This document shows, in pieces, positions 1 through 9,606 of a stretch of DNA of 64,000 nt (positions within the stretch are counted from its first letter, which is position 1; the number at the start of each line of letters is the position of its first letter). Source of the stretch: an uncultured Lutibacter sp. (GTDB lineage Bacteria > Bacteroidota > Bacteroidia > Flavobacteriales > Flavobacteriaceae). Position numbers and translations under genes: made by a program. The DNA lies in NCBI RefSeq assembly GCF_947495725.1, contig NZ_CANLZZ010000006.1:62001-126000 (forward strand), given 5' to 3'. Below the pieces are notes generated by a model that saw nothing but the letters and a program-made list of their open reading frames with translations, did not search any database and was not told the DNA's origin.

Positions 1-111
1 TTTAATAATAATTGTAGGAATTATAAACTGAAAAAAACATATGTACTAGTAATTTTTTGAAATGTAGTATTATAAGGAAGCTTAAAAGAGTTAATTGTGT
101 TGATAAAATTA

Positions 112-119
112 TAAATTTG
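112..119 (+). promoter_or_regulatory. Possible -7 promoter element (TAAATTTG)
   Basis: An exact match to the Bacteroidota -7 consensus TAnnTTTG lies 34 bases before the first sulfatase start. No TTTG -33 element sits at the usual 19-21 base spacing, so this is half a promoter at best. The first 153 bases otherwise show only AT-rich DNA. Confidence 0.3.
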
Positions 120-153
120 ATTTAGTTCTAAATGAATCAATACATAAGTAAAA

Positions 154-1776
154 ATGAAATTAAATAAATTTATAGTTTCAATAGCTATTATCATATTGGC
201 TGGTAATATTTATGCTCAAAAGCAAAACAAGCAAAAGCCAAATATAGTAGTAGTTTTTGCTGATGATATTAGTGCTAGAGAATTTCCAGTTTATAATTCA
301 ACAGTTTGGAATGCAGATTTTAAAGGAGAATCTACAGATTTAAAAATGAGGGCTAAGACTCCAGTTTTAAGTCGTTTAGCTGAAGAAGGTGTTTTTATTA
401 AAACAGCTTGGGCGGCAACCATATGTTCTCCAAGTAGAGCAATGATGATGACTGGTCGTTATGCAGATAAGCATAAGTGGTGGCATAATGGTGATTTGGG
501 AATGTCTATAAGTAAAGAAGGAAAAAGAAGGCCATGGCCTTTGTATGAAAGTTCAACTTTAATTGGACATATTGCTCAAAAAGCTGGCTACGCTACTATG
601 TGGTCGGGTAAAACACAAATGAAAGGATCAGATTTATTAAAATTTGGTTTTGATGAAGGCGCATTTACACCTGGAGAACAAGGTGCTCCAAACAACCCAA
701 TGACAGATTTTAAAATTATTCCAAAAAAAGTGAATGGAAAGAAGGTATATATAAACGCAGATACGGGAAAAGAAATGAATACCTATCAACAGTATGGTTG
801 GTACTGGCAGCCACATGTGCGTTTAATGAACCATCCAAGCTCTAATAAAAAATTAGATTGGTGGCCAAATACTAAAGAGTCTAAAGAAAAGTATGGTTTA
901 AATACTTTTGGGCCCGATATAGAATTGGAGTTAATTTTCGATTTTATGGAGCGTAAACAAAAAGAAAGGAAGCCATTTTTTGTGTATCATACAACCCATT
1001 TAGGTCACGGTTCTGTAGATTTTTTCAATCAGCATCCAGATAATAATTACCCGCAAACACCAAAAATAAAATGGACAGGTAATGAGTATATTAGATTTGA
1101 ACCTAATGTAACAGGAGATAAAGGAGTTTATAATACACATAATTCATTATCTGAACCTGGAATTAGAAATCATGTAAACTATTTAGATTACCAAGCCTGG
1201 TTATATATAAATAAGTTTAAACAAATGGGAATTGAAAACAATACTATTTTTATTTTCTGTGCAGATAATGGAACTCATTATTATGGAAAAGGAAGTCCGG
1301 TAAGTCAAAAAGGAACACATGTACCATTTATAGTTTATGCTCCTGGAATGCATTTAACAAAAAAAGGAGAACAAGATATTTTAGTAAATATAGCCGATGT
1401 TATGCCAACTATAGCTGATATTGTTGGAGTGAAAATAGAAAAAGATTATGAGATTGATGGTGTAAGTTTATGGCCATATTTAACAACTTCAACAAAAAAA
1501 CATAGAGAGTGGATTTATTCTTATAAAAAAGGAATGCAGTTAATTAGAGGTTTCAATGTAATGAAAGATGGAGAAGGTACTTGGTACAATGTAGCTGAAG
1601 ATGCTGATGATTTAGTAAGCTTTCCAAAAATAAAAGATTGGTCTAAAATGTCTAAAGTACATTTAGATGAAAGAGATCAATTAAACGCAATTTTACCAAA
1701 ATATGATTTGCATGCTATTGCTCACGATGCACCAGGCTATATTGATAAAAAGAAGCTAAAAAAAAGTAAAAAATAA
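154..1776 (+). CDS. Sulfatase, family S1 (CSPSR type)
   Basis: Periplasmic sulfatase of the alkaline-phosphatase fold, expected to hydrolyse sulfate esters from a sulfated glycan. A signal peptide (residues about 1-21, ending near YAQ) precedes the DD metal motif of the first strand (about 37-38). The formylglycine site is C91 in a canonical C-S-P-S-R core followed by MMMTGR. The usual GKWH motif is replaced by GKTQ, and the second metal site is CADNGTH. The protein is closely similar in layout to the sulfatase at 7733-9376 (shared ADDISARE, SRAMMMTGRYA and MNHPSS motifs), pointing to duplication. The C-terminus is lysine-rich (KKKLKKSKK). It starts an operon with the next sulfatase 24 bases downstream. 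The exact regiospecificity cannot be read from the sequence. Confidence 0.93.
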   Translation: MKLNKFIVSIAIIILAGNIYAQKQNKQKPNIVVVFADDISAREFPVYNSTVWNADFKGESTDLKMRAKTPVLSRLAEEGVFIKTAWAATICSPSRAMMMTGRYADKHKWWHNGDLGMSISKEGKRRPWPLYESSTLIGHIAQKAGYATMWSGKTQMKGSDLLKFGFDEGAFTPGEQGAPNNPMTDFKIIPKKVNGKKVYINADTGKEMNTYQQYGWYWQPHVRLMNHPSSNKKLDWWPNTKESKEKYGLNTFGPDIELELIFDFMERKQKERKPFFVYHTTHLGHGSVDFFNQHPDNNYPQTPKIKWTGNEYIRFEPNVTGDKGVYNTHNSLSEPGIRNHVNYLDYQAWLYINKFKQMGIENNTIFIFCADNGTHYYGKGSPVSQKGTHVPFIVYAPGMHLTKKGEQDILVNIADVMPTIADIVGVKIEKDYEIDGVSLWPYLTTSTKKHREWIYSYKKGMQLIRGFNVMKDGEGTWYNVAEDADDLVSFPKIKDWSKMSKVHLDERDQLNAILPKYDLHAIAHDAPGYIDKKKLKKSKK

Positions 1777-1800
1777 TAATTTAGAAAAGTATATAGAATC

Positions 1801-3366
1801 ATGAAAAGTAATTTCATAAAAAAAATTGTGGTACTAGCTATTGGAATTCTTACCGTAGTACCAAATTTTGCTCAAAGTAAAAGAAAGAAAAAAGGGAAAA
1901 AGCCAAATGTTTTGGTGATTTATACCGATGATCATAGGTTTACAGGTGTGCACGCTTTAGGTGGTATGGCTGTAAAAACACCTAATATAGATGCATTGGC
2001 ACACGATGGTATTTCATTTACAAATGCATATCTAATGGGTTCTTTTTCTGGAGCAACTTGTATGCCAAGTAGAGCTATGTTGCACACTGGTAGACAATTA
2101 TTTAATTTAAAAGAACAAGGTCGTTTAATTCCAACTACAGATACAACAATGGGGGAAGCTTTTCAACAAGCTGGATATAATTCTCATATTGTTGGTAAAT
2201 GGCATCAAGGAAATCCTTCATTAAACCGTTCATTTGATACAGGTGATAATATTATGGGGCGAAGCGCTTACCTAACCGACCATTTTAGAATGCCTTATTG
2301 GGATTTCAATAAAAATAGTAATTATACAAGAGATGAAGCATTTTTGTTAATTTATGATAAGGATGGAAATAGAAAAAGAAGAGGTTTAACCAAAGATGAT
2401 AAACGCGGACCAACCGCAACGGAAGCTTTTGGACCTCATACTTCGGAAGTTTTTGCAGAAAAGGCTTCAAAATACATTCAGGAAACAGATAAGAAAAAAC
2501 CATTTTTTATGTATCTAGCTTTTCACGCTCCCCACGATCCGCGTCAGGCACCAAAAGAATATATGGAAATGTATCCTGTAAAAGATATTAATTTACCGCC
2601 ATCGTATATGGAGCAACACCCATTTGATAATGGAGATATGGTATTAAGAGATGAAGCTTTAGCACCTTGGCCTAGAACTGAAAATGTAGCAAAAGAACAT
2701 TTGGCGAGTTATTATGCAATTATTACACATTTAGATGCCCAAATTGGTAAAGTAATTAAAACCTTAAAAGAAACTGGTGTTTACGAAAATACAATTATTG
2801 TATTGGCAGGTGATAGTGGATTGGCAGTTGGAAACCACGGTTTAATGGGGAAACAAAGTGTTTATAATGAAGATGGAATTCACGTACCTTTTATTATTTC
2901 AGGAAATTTAATTGAAGATAAAGGTAGAAGAATTGACGCGTTAACGTATATACACGATATTTTTCCAACAGTTTGTGATTTAGCGAAAATTGAAAAACCT
3001 TCTTCAATTGATGGTAAAAGTTTAGTGCCTGTAATTAATAATGAAACTAAGCAAGTTCGAAATTCTATGTATTTTGCTTATAAACAATTTCAAAGAGCTT
3101 ATAGAAAAGGCGATTATAAATTAATTGAATATGTAAGAGCAGATGGAAAACATCGTAAAACGGGTGAGTTTGTTGCAGGTTCTAGAGTAACACAATTATT
3201 TAATATTGTTAAAGATCCTTGGGAAACTACAGACCTTTCATTTTTTCCGGAGTACAAAGAAAAAGTTGATGAAATGCGTAAAGAAATGAAAGCAAATGCG
3301 ATTGAATTAGGCGATGATAAGGATAAAATCGATGCGGTAGATTTCGATTTTTGGGATTATTATTAG
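1801..3366 (+). CDS. Sulfatase, family S1 (CMPSR type)
   Basis: Secreted sulfatase. After a signal peptide (about 1-24) comes a very basic stretch (SKRKKKGKK), then the YTDDH metal motif. C87 lies in C-M-P-S-R and is the predicted formylglycine residue. The GKWH motif is intact, and the second metal loop reads GDSGLAVGNHG, which resembles the iduronate-2-sulfatase/choline-sulfatase-like branch of S1. At 521 residues it has typical length. It sits 24 bases after the preceding sulfatase and 31 bases before the GH3 gene, so the three are probably co-transcribed. Substrate position is unknown. Confidence 0.93.
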   Translation: MKSNFIKKIVVLAIGILTVVPNFAQSKRKKKGKKPNVLVIYTDDHRFTGVHALGGMAVKTPNIDALAHDGISFTNAYLMGSFSGATCMPSRAMLHTGRQLFNLKEQGRLIPTTDTTMGEAFQQAGYNSHIVGKWHQGNPSLNRSFDTGDNIMGRSAYLTDHFRMPYWDFNKNSNYTRDEAFLLIYDKDGNRKRRGLTKDDKRGPTATEAFGPHTSEVFAEKASKYIQETDKKKPFFMYLAFHAPHDPRQAPKEYMEMYPVKDINLPPSYMEQHPFDNGDMVLRDEALAPWPRTENVAKEHLASYYAIITHLDAQIGKVIKTLKETGVYENTIIVLAGDSGLAVGNHGLMGKQSVYNEDGIHVPFIISGNLIEDKGRRIDALTYIHDIFPTVCDLAKIEKPSSIDGKSLVPVINNETKQVRNSMYFAYKQFQRAYRKGDYKLIEYVRADGKHRKTGEFVAGSRVTQLFNIVKDPWETTDLSFFPEYKEKVDEMRKEMKANAIELGDDKDKIDAVDFDFWDYY

Positions 3367-3397
3367 TAAGTTTATCACACTTGAATAAAATTAAAAA

Positions 3398-5635
3398 ATG
3401 ACATATATATTTAAAAAAAGCTATCAATTACTATTGGTGGCTTTTGTTTTGTTGGTAGCGTGTAATCAAAAAGAGAATAAACCAAAAAACACAAAGGTTG
3501 ATTCTTTGATTAGCAAAATGACTCTTGAAGAAAAAGTTGGACAAATGACTCAAATTACGTTGAGTGTTTTTTATAAAAAAGGAGTTCTTCAAGAAGAAAA
3601 ACTAAAAAAATATATTGTTTCAAACGGTATTGGTTCAATTTTAAATGTAAATGAGTCTGAACCTTTATCTGTTGAAGAATGGCATGCATTAATTACAAAA
3701 ATTCAAGATTACGCAAAAGAAAGTAGGTTACAAATACCTGTTTTATATGGAATTGATGCCATTCACGGTGCAACTTATACAAAAAATGCAACATTGTTTC
3801 CTCATAATATTGGATTGGCAGCTTCTCGAAATCCTAAATTAGCTTTTGAAATTGCTGAAATTACAGCTAAAGAAGTGAGAGCAAGTGGTATTCGTTGGAA
3901 TTTTGACCCAGTTTTGGGAGTTGGAAAGCAACCATTATGGCCTCGTTTTGAAGAAACTTTTGGAGAAGATGTGTTGTTAGTTTCTGAATTTGGAACACAA
4001 GCAATTAAAGGTTATCAAAAGGACAATTTAAAAAGCAATACAAATGTAGCATCTTGTATGAAACATTTTTTAGGTTACTCAGTTCCACAATCGGGAAAAG
4101 ATAGAACACCTGCGTATATTCCTGAAATTGTATTAAGAGAAACATTTATTCCACCATTTAAAAAAGCCGTAGAATCAGGTTCTTCAACAATAATGATTAA
4201 TTCGGGTTCTATAAATGGAATTCCAGTGCATATAAATAAGTATTTATTAACTGATTTGTTGAAAAACGAGTGGGGTTTTAAAGGGTTTGTGGTTACCGAT
4301 TGGGAAGATATTATGTATTTGCACAAGGAGCATAAAGTAGCTATAAACAATAAAGATGCTGTAAAAATGGCTGTAAATGCAGGGATTGATATGAGTATGG
4401 TTCCTAATAAATTAGATTTTTATCACGATTTAATTGAGTTGGTTAATGAAGGCGAGGTTTCAATGAACCGAGTAGATGATGCAGTAAGGAGAATTTTAAA
4501 AGTAAAATTCGATTTAGAGTTATTTGATAATCCATATCCTGAAAAAGAGGCTGTTGCTAATTTTGGATTAGCTTCCTACAAAGAAACAGCTTTAAAAACG
4601 GCAGAACAAAGTATGACTTTGCTGAAAAATAATTCAATAAATAATAAACCAATTTTACCATTAAGTAAAAATTCAAAAGTGTTAATTGCGGGTCCTGCAG
4701 CAAATTCTTTAGCAACATTACACGGTAGTTGGTCGTACACTTGGCAAGGAGATAGAGAACATTTATATGCTGAATCTACTTTAACAATTAAAGAAGCTAT
4801 AGAAAACAAAATAGGAAAAGAAAACGTTATTTGTGTTGCGCCAAATAAATTTCAAAAAATAACTACTTCAGAAATAAAAAGTGTAACTCAAAAAGCTAAA
4901 AATGCAGATTGTATTATTTTGTGTTTGGGTGAAATAAGCTATGCAGAAACTAAAGGAAATATAGATGATTTAGAATTATCTAAAGATCAAATTGCACTAG
5001 CAAAGGCTGCAATTGCAACTAATAAACCTGTAATTTTAGTTTTAACAGAAGGAAGACCAAGAATTGTAAATGAATTTATTGAAGGAATAGATGGTGTTTT
5101 AATGGCATACCGACCAGGAAGTGAAGGAGCAAATGCAATTGCAAATGTGCTGTTTGGAGATTATAACCCAAGTGGAAAATTACCGTTTTCATATCCTAAA
5201 TATTCGGGCAATTTATTAAATTATGATGCTCCTATGCGTAATATAAAAACATACAAACCTCAATGGGCTTTTGGTGAAGGTTTAAGTTATACTTCATTTG
5301 AATATGATGAAATTGAATTGAGTACTAAAAGGTTGAATGAGAATGAGGCGTTAAGTGTAAAAATAAAAGTTACCAATACTGGTAAAGTTGATGGCGATTT
5401 GGTTATCGATTTATTTGTAAAAGATTTGGTTGCTTCAGTAATTCCACCAATGAAAAAATTAAGAAAGTTTGATAGAGTTTATTTGAGTTCAGCTGAATCT
5501 AAAGTAGTAGAATTTACATTAAATAAAGATGATTTATCGTTTGTAAATGCCAATTTAGAGCGAGTTACGGAAGACGGAGAATTTGAAATTTTAATAGGTG
5601 CTAAGTCAGCAAAATTTATATTTTCTAAAAAATAA
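3398..5635 (+). CDS. GH3 exo-beta-glycosidase lipoprotein
   Basis: Glycoside hydrolase family 3, which releases beta-linked monosaccharides from non-reducing ends. The N-terminus has a lipoprotein signal with lipobox LVAC (C22), so periplasmic or outer-membrane anchoring is expected. The order is TIM barrel (about 35-370), alpha/beta sandwich (about 395-620) and fibronectin III-like domain (about 650-745), the full three-domain form. The catalytic nucleophile is D301 in VVTDWED. The GH3 landmarks KHFLGY and GIDAIHGATY are present. Family members act as beta-glucosidases, beta-galactosidases or beta-xylosidases. In this sulfatase-rich operon it likely acts on desulfated oligosaccharides. Confidence 0.93.
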   Translation: MTYIFKKSYQLLLVAFVLLVACNQKENKPKNTKVDSLISKMTLEEKVGQMTQITLSVFYKKGVLQEEKLKKYIVSNGIGSILNVNESEPLSVEEWHALITKIQDYAKESRLQIPVLYGIDAIHGATYTKNATLFPHNIGLAASRNPKLAFEIAEITAKEVRASGIRWNFDPVLGVGKQPLWPRFEETFGEDVLLVSEFGTQAIKGYQKDNLKSNTNVASCMKHFLGYSVPQSGKDRTPAYIPEIVLRETFIPPFKKAVESGSSTIMINSGSINGIPVHINKYLLTDLLKNEWGFKGFVVTDWEDIMYLHKEHKVAINNKDAVKMAVNAGIDMSMVPNKLDFYHDLIELVNEGEVSMNRVDDAVRRILKVKFDLELFDNPYPEKEAVANFGLASYKETALKTAEQSMTLLKNNSINNKPILPLSKNSKVLIAGPAANSLATLHGSWSYTWQGDREHLYAESTLTIKEAIENKIGKENVICVAPNKFQKITTSEIKSVTQKAKNADCIILCLGEISYAETKGNIDDLELSKDQIALAKAAIATNKPVILVLTEGRPRIVNEFIEGIDGVLMAYRPGSEGANAIANVLFGDYNPSGKLPFSYPKYSGNLLNYDAPMRNIKTYKPQWAFGEGLSYTSFEYDEIELSTKRLNENEALSVKIKVTNTGKVDGDLVIDLFVKDLVASVIPPMKKLRKFDRVYLSSAESKVVEFTLNKDDLSFVNANLERVTEDGEFEILIGAKSAKFIFSKK

Positions 5636-5788
5636 ATTACTGGTAAATAGTATTTTATAGGGGAGTTATGTAGAATAATGTATATATACTTTTTATATAC
5701 ATAAGGCTGTTTTATGATGTTTAATCTTCTTTATTTAATTAGACATTTGTATCGGTTTTAAAATCATATGAACAGTGGTTTGTGTCTT

Positions 5789-5796
5789 TAATTTTG
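5789..5796 (+). promoter_or_regulatory. Possible -7 promoter element (TAATTTTG)
   Basis: The 221-base gap between the GH3 gene and the next sulfatase holds a TAnnTTTG match 60 bases before the start codon. No correctly spaced TTTG -33 element was found. The gap length supports an internal promoter here; no terminator hairpin is obvious in it. Confidence 0.3.
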
Positions 5797-5856
5797 TTCT
5801 TTTGGTATTGTAATTGAAATCTGCTTTTTAAGTTAGTTTTATCAAACCAATATTAA

Positions 5857-7728
5857 ATGAAGACCATATTAAAATTTTTATTCCTTTTAGTTTTAAGTTT
5901 AAAACTATCTGCACAAGAAAATAAACCAAATATTCTTTGGATTATGACCGATGACCAGAGAATGGACTCTAACGGTTATTTTAATGAAATTACAACAGGT
6001 AAAAAAGAAAGCCCGTTAGGTTATGTGGAGTCTCCAAATTTAGACGCTTTAGCAAAAGAAGGAACGGTTTATACCAATTTTCATTGTAATTCTCCGGCTT
6101 GTGCGCCTTCACGAGGTAGTATTGTAACGGGTAAATATCCACATCATGCAGGTATTTATGGTTTTGAAAAAACTCATAATAAAAATGATTTTTTCAATAA
6201 AACATTGCCTGAAGTTATGGTTGATAATGGTTACCAAACCACAATGTTTGGTAAAAAAGGATATTATATTTTTAATTTAACGTCAAAAGGAATAAATGGA
6301 GATCCTGAATTTTATGAGCAATATGTGTATGCAAATGATTTACGAAGAAATTCTAAAACAACCGATTGGGATAACAATTCAGTTTGGGGAAAAGTAAATG
6401 GAAAAAGTAAAAAAACTGATTCTAGAGTAAATTTCTACTATCCAGATGGAACTCATAAGTCTTTCTCCAGATTAGAAAGTATTTCAAAAGAAGAAAAGAA
6501 AGTTAAAGCTGAGGTAGAGAAGGAGTTAGATATATTATATGCGTATACAAGAAGCAGTTCCGATTTAATTGTTGGAGGTGTAAATTCGATGCCAGCAGGT
6601 AAAACTTTAGATGGAAATATTACAAGAGAATTTTTAGATTATTTAAAAAATGCAAATAAAAGTTATGAGTCTCCAATGGGAAGAAAGTTGAATGGAGCTG
6701 ATACTTCAAAACCAATTTTTACAAGTTTAAGTTATCATTTTCCACATACACCAGTTATGCCTCCAAAAGAATTTAGAGATCGTTTTAAAGGAAAATTATA
6801 CAACATACCTGAGTTTAGTAAGTCTGAATTAAAAAAATTACCTCCCCAGTTAAAAAAGCTATATGATAAAGGTCAAATAGATGGTTTAACCGAAGAAGAA
6901 AAGCAACAAACTATTAGAGATTACTATGCATTTTGTGCTTATGGAGATTCGGAAATAGGAAAAGCAATAAATGAGTTTAAAGCATATAGCAAAAGAAATA
7001 ACCAAGAATACATGATTTTTTATGTGTGCGGAGATCACGGATGGCAACTAGGAGAACAAGGAATTGAAACTAAGTTTTCACCTTGGGAATTATCAAACCA
7101 TACTTCTGCAATTATTGTTTCTTCAGAAAAAAAGAAATTTCCTGCAGGTAAAGTTTATAAAGGATTTACAGAATATGTAGATATTTTTCCAACAATAATT
7201 TCCGCTGGAGGTTCAGATATTTCAAAAAATGAATTCGATTTTTTAGATGGTTATGATTTGGCTGAAGTGTTAGAGAATAAAAAATTAAAAAGAGATTATG
7301 TTATTGCTGAAATGAACCACGTAATTGGTCCAAGAGCATATATACGCACTAAACACTTTTCTTTTTCTATGAGAACAAGAGAGAAAAATTCAAAAGCAAG
7401 TAATAAGTATAGACCTAATACAAATGTAAAATGGGGAGTTGAAGCAGAAAGAGATGCCGTTGAAATGGCAATGTATGATTTACGTGTTGATCCTAAAGAA
7501 AGAAATAATGTAGCCAACGATAAAGAGTATATTAAATTGGCAGACTGGTTTAGACAAAAATTAGGAAATATAGTATTAGGTGATGGTCGTGTTGAGAGTA
7601 ACTGGTCAAAACAAAATGATTACAATATTTCAAATTTTGCGAAAGGATCAGATGATAAAAAAATAAATATTCCAAGTAAGATTATTCCAGTAAAACAAAT
7701 TAAAATTCAACAAAAAATAAAATCATAA
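5857..7728 (+). CDS. Sulfatase, family S1 (CAPSR type), long form
   Basis: Secreted sulfatase of 623 residues, longer than most S1 enzymes. A signal peptide (about 1-19, cleavage near SAQ) precedes the MTDDQR metal motif. C82 in C-A-P-S-R is the predicted formylglycine. The GKWH motif is altered to GKKGYY, so the usual histidine is absent. The second metal loop is GDHGWQLGEQG. A lysine-rich insertion of roughly 120 residues (about 150-275) follows the GKK motif. The C-terminal extension is basic and low in complexity. The next sulfatase starts 4 bases after its stop codon. Confidence 0.92.
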   Translation: MKTILKFLFLLVLSLKLSAQENKPNILWIMTDDQRMDSNGYFNEITTGKKESPLGYVESPNLDALAKEGTVYTNFHCNSPACAPSRGSIVTGKYPHHAGIYGFEKTHNKNDFFNKTLPEVMVDNGYQTTMFGKKGYYIFNLTSKGINGDPEFYEQYVYANDLRRNSKTTDWDNNSVWGKVNGKSKKTDSRVNFYYPDGTHKSFSRLESISKEEKKVKAEVEKELDILYAYTRSSSDLIVGGVNSMPAGKTLDGNITREFLDYLKNANKSYESPMGRKLNGADTSKPIFTSLSYHFPHTPVMPPKEFRDRFKGKLYNIPEFSKSELKKLPPQLKKLYDKGQIDGLTEEEKQQTIRDYYAFCAYGDSEIGKAINEFKAYSKRNNQEYMIFYVCGDHGWQLGEQGIETKFSPWELSNHTSAIIVSSEKKKFPAGKVYKGFTEYVDIFPTIISAGGSDISKNEFDFLDGYDLAEVLENKKLKRDYVIAEMNHVIGPRAYIRTKHFSFSMRTREKNSKASNKYRPNTNVKWGVEAERDAVEMAMYDLRVDPKERNNVANDKEYIKLADWFRQKLGNIVLGDGRVESNWSKQNDYNISNFAKGSDDKKINIPSKIIPVKQIKIQQKIKS

Positions 7729-7732
7729 GTTT

Positions 7733-9376
7733 ATGTTTAAATACATTCAATTCATTCTAATATTTGCAATTTCTGTGTCAGTTTTAGCGCAGAAAAATAA
7801 AAAACCAAATATCATTTTAATATTTGCCGATGATATTAGTGCTCGCGAGTTACCTATATATAAATCAGATACTTGGAGTCCTCCAAAAGGAGGAGACACA
7901 CAAGATCTCCAATACAGAGCAAAAACACCAGTGCTAGATAATTTAGCAAACGAAGGTATTTATGTTAAAACGGCTTGGGCTGCAGTAGTATGTTCTCCAA
8001 GTAGAGCAATGATGATGACTGGTAGGTATGCACACATACATAAATGGTGGGCAAATAGTGATATTGGAAGGTATTCTATAGGGAAAAAGAAAACGGCAAC
8101 ATATCCTTTATTTAAGAGTTCTCCAAAATTAATTGGACACATTGCACAAGAAGGTGGTTACAAAACATTTTGGGTAGGGAAAACTCAAATGCGAAATGAT
8201 GATATAGACCAATATGGTTTTGAAGAAGGAGTTTTTACAGCCGGTAATGTTAAATTGGCGGGCGAAAATCCATATACAACTTTTCAAGTTGATCAAATTA
8301 AAAAAGATGGAAAAAAAATAGTTTTGAACAATGACAGTGGAGAAGAAGTTGTTACTTATCCGCAATCTAGTTGGTATTGGCAACCTCAAGTTATGTTAAT
8401 GAATCATCCAAGTTCAACAAAAAAATATGAATGGTGGCCAAATACTTCGAAATCTAAAAAAGAATACAGTGTTAATACTTATGGACCAGATGTTGAACTT
8501 AATTTTGCTTTAGAGTTTATGGAGCGCAAGGTCAAAAAAAATGAGCCTTTCTTTTTATATCATACCTCACATTTAGGTCATGATGCATTTGATTTTTTAA
8601 ACCCTACAGAAAAAAATAAATGGCCCGGAACGCCAATGGTTACATTTAAAAATGGAAAATATAAAAGAACAGAGCCAAATATTAAAGGTAGTAACGGAAA
8701 GTTTAATTTAAACGGTACAGTTACAAAACCTGGTATTCACAACCACATAAATTATTTAGATTATCAAGTTTCTTTGTATTTAGAAAAAATGAAAGAGCTT
8801 AAAATAGATAATAATACCATTCTTATTTTCTGCGCAGATAATGGTACTAGCGGATATGGTAAAAATAGCAATGCAGTTCAAAAAGGTGTGCATGTTCCTT
8901 TTATTATGTATGCACCAGGATTTAATTTTACAAAAAAAGGAGAACAAGATATTTTGTTAAACATTTCAGATGTATTACCAACTATTGCAGACATTGTTGG
9001 AGTTGATATTCCTGAAGATTATGAAATTAATGGAGAAAGCTTCTGGCCTTATTTAACAACTGATAAAAAAGAGCATAGAAAATGGATTTATGCTTATAAG
9101 GCAGGTACACAATTAATTAGAGGTAAAAATGTATTAAAAGATGGAACAAATAAATGGTTTGATGTAAGTAAAACCCCTACAGATTTAATTAGCTTTCCTG
9201 TGATTAAAGATTGGAAAACAGTTTCCAAAGATCTTAAAAAAGAAAAAAATGAATTAAATGCTATTTTACCGAAATTTGATTTGTTTGCAACAGCACCACA
9301 TGGACCATTAGAGCCTGGAGCTGTATTACCAAAAAAGAAAGAAAAATCTTGGTTAAAGAAGAAAAATAAAAAATAA
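7733..9376 (+). CDS. Sulfatase, family S1, paralogue of 154-1776
   Basis: Secreted sulfatase with a signal peptide ending near LAQ. C87 lies in C-S-P-S-R followed by MMMTGR. Motif order, spacing and many residues match the sulfatase at 154-1776: FADDISARE, IKDW-like C-terminal segment, GKTQM in place of GKWH, and CADNGTS. The two therefore form a recent duplicate pair flanking three other genes. The C-terminus is again lysine-rich (KKKEKSWLKKKNKK). It is the last gene before a strong terminator. The close relationship suggests related sulfate-ester targets, perhaps on different positions or residues. Confidence 0.93.
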   Translation: MFKYIQFILIFAISVSVLAQKNKKPNIILIFADDISARELPIYKSDTWSPPKGGDTQDLQYRAKTPVLDNLANEGIYVKTAWAAVVCSPSRAMMMTGRYAHIHKWWANSDIGRYSIGKKKTATYPLFKSSPKLIGHIAQEGGYKTFWVGKTQMRNDDIDQYGFEEGVFTAGNVKLAGENPYTTFQVDQIKKDGKKIVLNNDSGEEVVTYPQSSWYWQPQVMLMNHPSSTKKYEWWPNTSKSKKEYSVNTYGPDVELNFALEFMERKVKKNEPFFLYHTSHLGHDAFDFLNPTEKNKWPGTPMVTFKNGKYKRTEPNIKGSNGKFNLNGTVTKPGIHNHINYLDYQVSLYLEKMKELKIDNNTILIFCADNGTSGYGKNSNAVQKGVHVPFIMYAPGFNFTKKGEQDILLNISDVLPTIADIVGVDIPEDYEINGESFWPYLTTDKKEHRKWIYAYKAGTQLIRGKNVLKDGTNKWFDVSKTPTDLISFPVIKDWKTVSKDLKKEKNELNAILPKFDLFATAPHGPLEPGAVLPKKKEKSWLKKKNKK

Positions 9377-9400
9377 AATAGTTTGAGTTTGGTTAAGTTT

Positions 9401-9445
9401 AAACTCCGAAAATTGTGGGAAACAATTTTTGGGGTTTTTATTTTT
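9401..9445 (+). terminator. Rho-independent terminator
   Basis: A 15-base stem (9401-9415 with 9423-9437, two G-U wobbles) closes a 7-base TGGGAAA loop. It runs into a T-rich tract to 9445. It ends the first sulfatase/GH3 operon. Confidence 0.8.
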
Positions 9446-9496
9446 ACGAATAATAGTAAAAGAGCTATATAAATGTTCTATTTTAATAATAAAACG

Positions 9497-9522
9497 CAAA
9501 TAACTTGTTTAAGGGTTATTTG
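9497..9522. repeat. Small inverted repeat upstream of the phosphorylase gene
   Basis: CAAATAAC and GTTATTTG form perfect 8-base arms around a 10-base spacer. The pair lies about 85 bases before the phosphorylase start, in an intergenic region with no gene. It could be an operator or a leader hairpin; nothing decides between them. Confidence 0.35.
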
Positions 9523-9571
9523 TAAACTGCAATATGGTAAAATAGCACATAATATTAGGCGTGTAATCCTA

Positions 9572-9579
9572 TAAATTTG
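9572..9579 (+). promoter_or_regulatory. Possible -7 promoter element (TAAATTTG)
   Basis: A TAnnTTTG match lies 28 bases before the phosphorylase ATG, a suitable place for its own promoter after the upstream terminator. A -33 TTTG is not evident at the usual spacing. Confidence 0.35.
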
Positions 9580-9606
9580 GAAATAATTTTAAAATATCGA
9601 ATTTAG

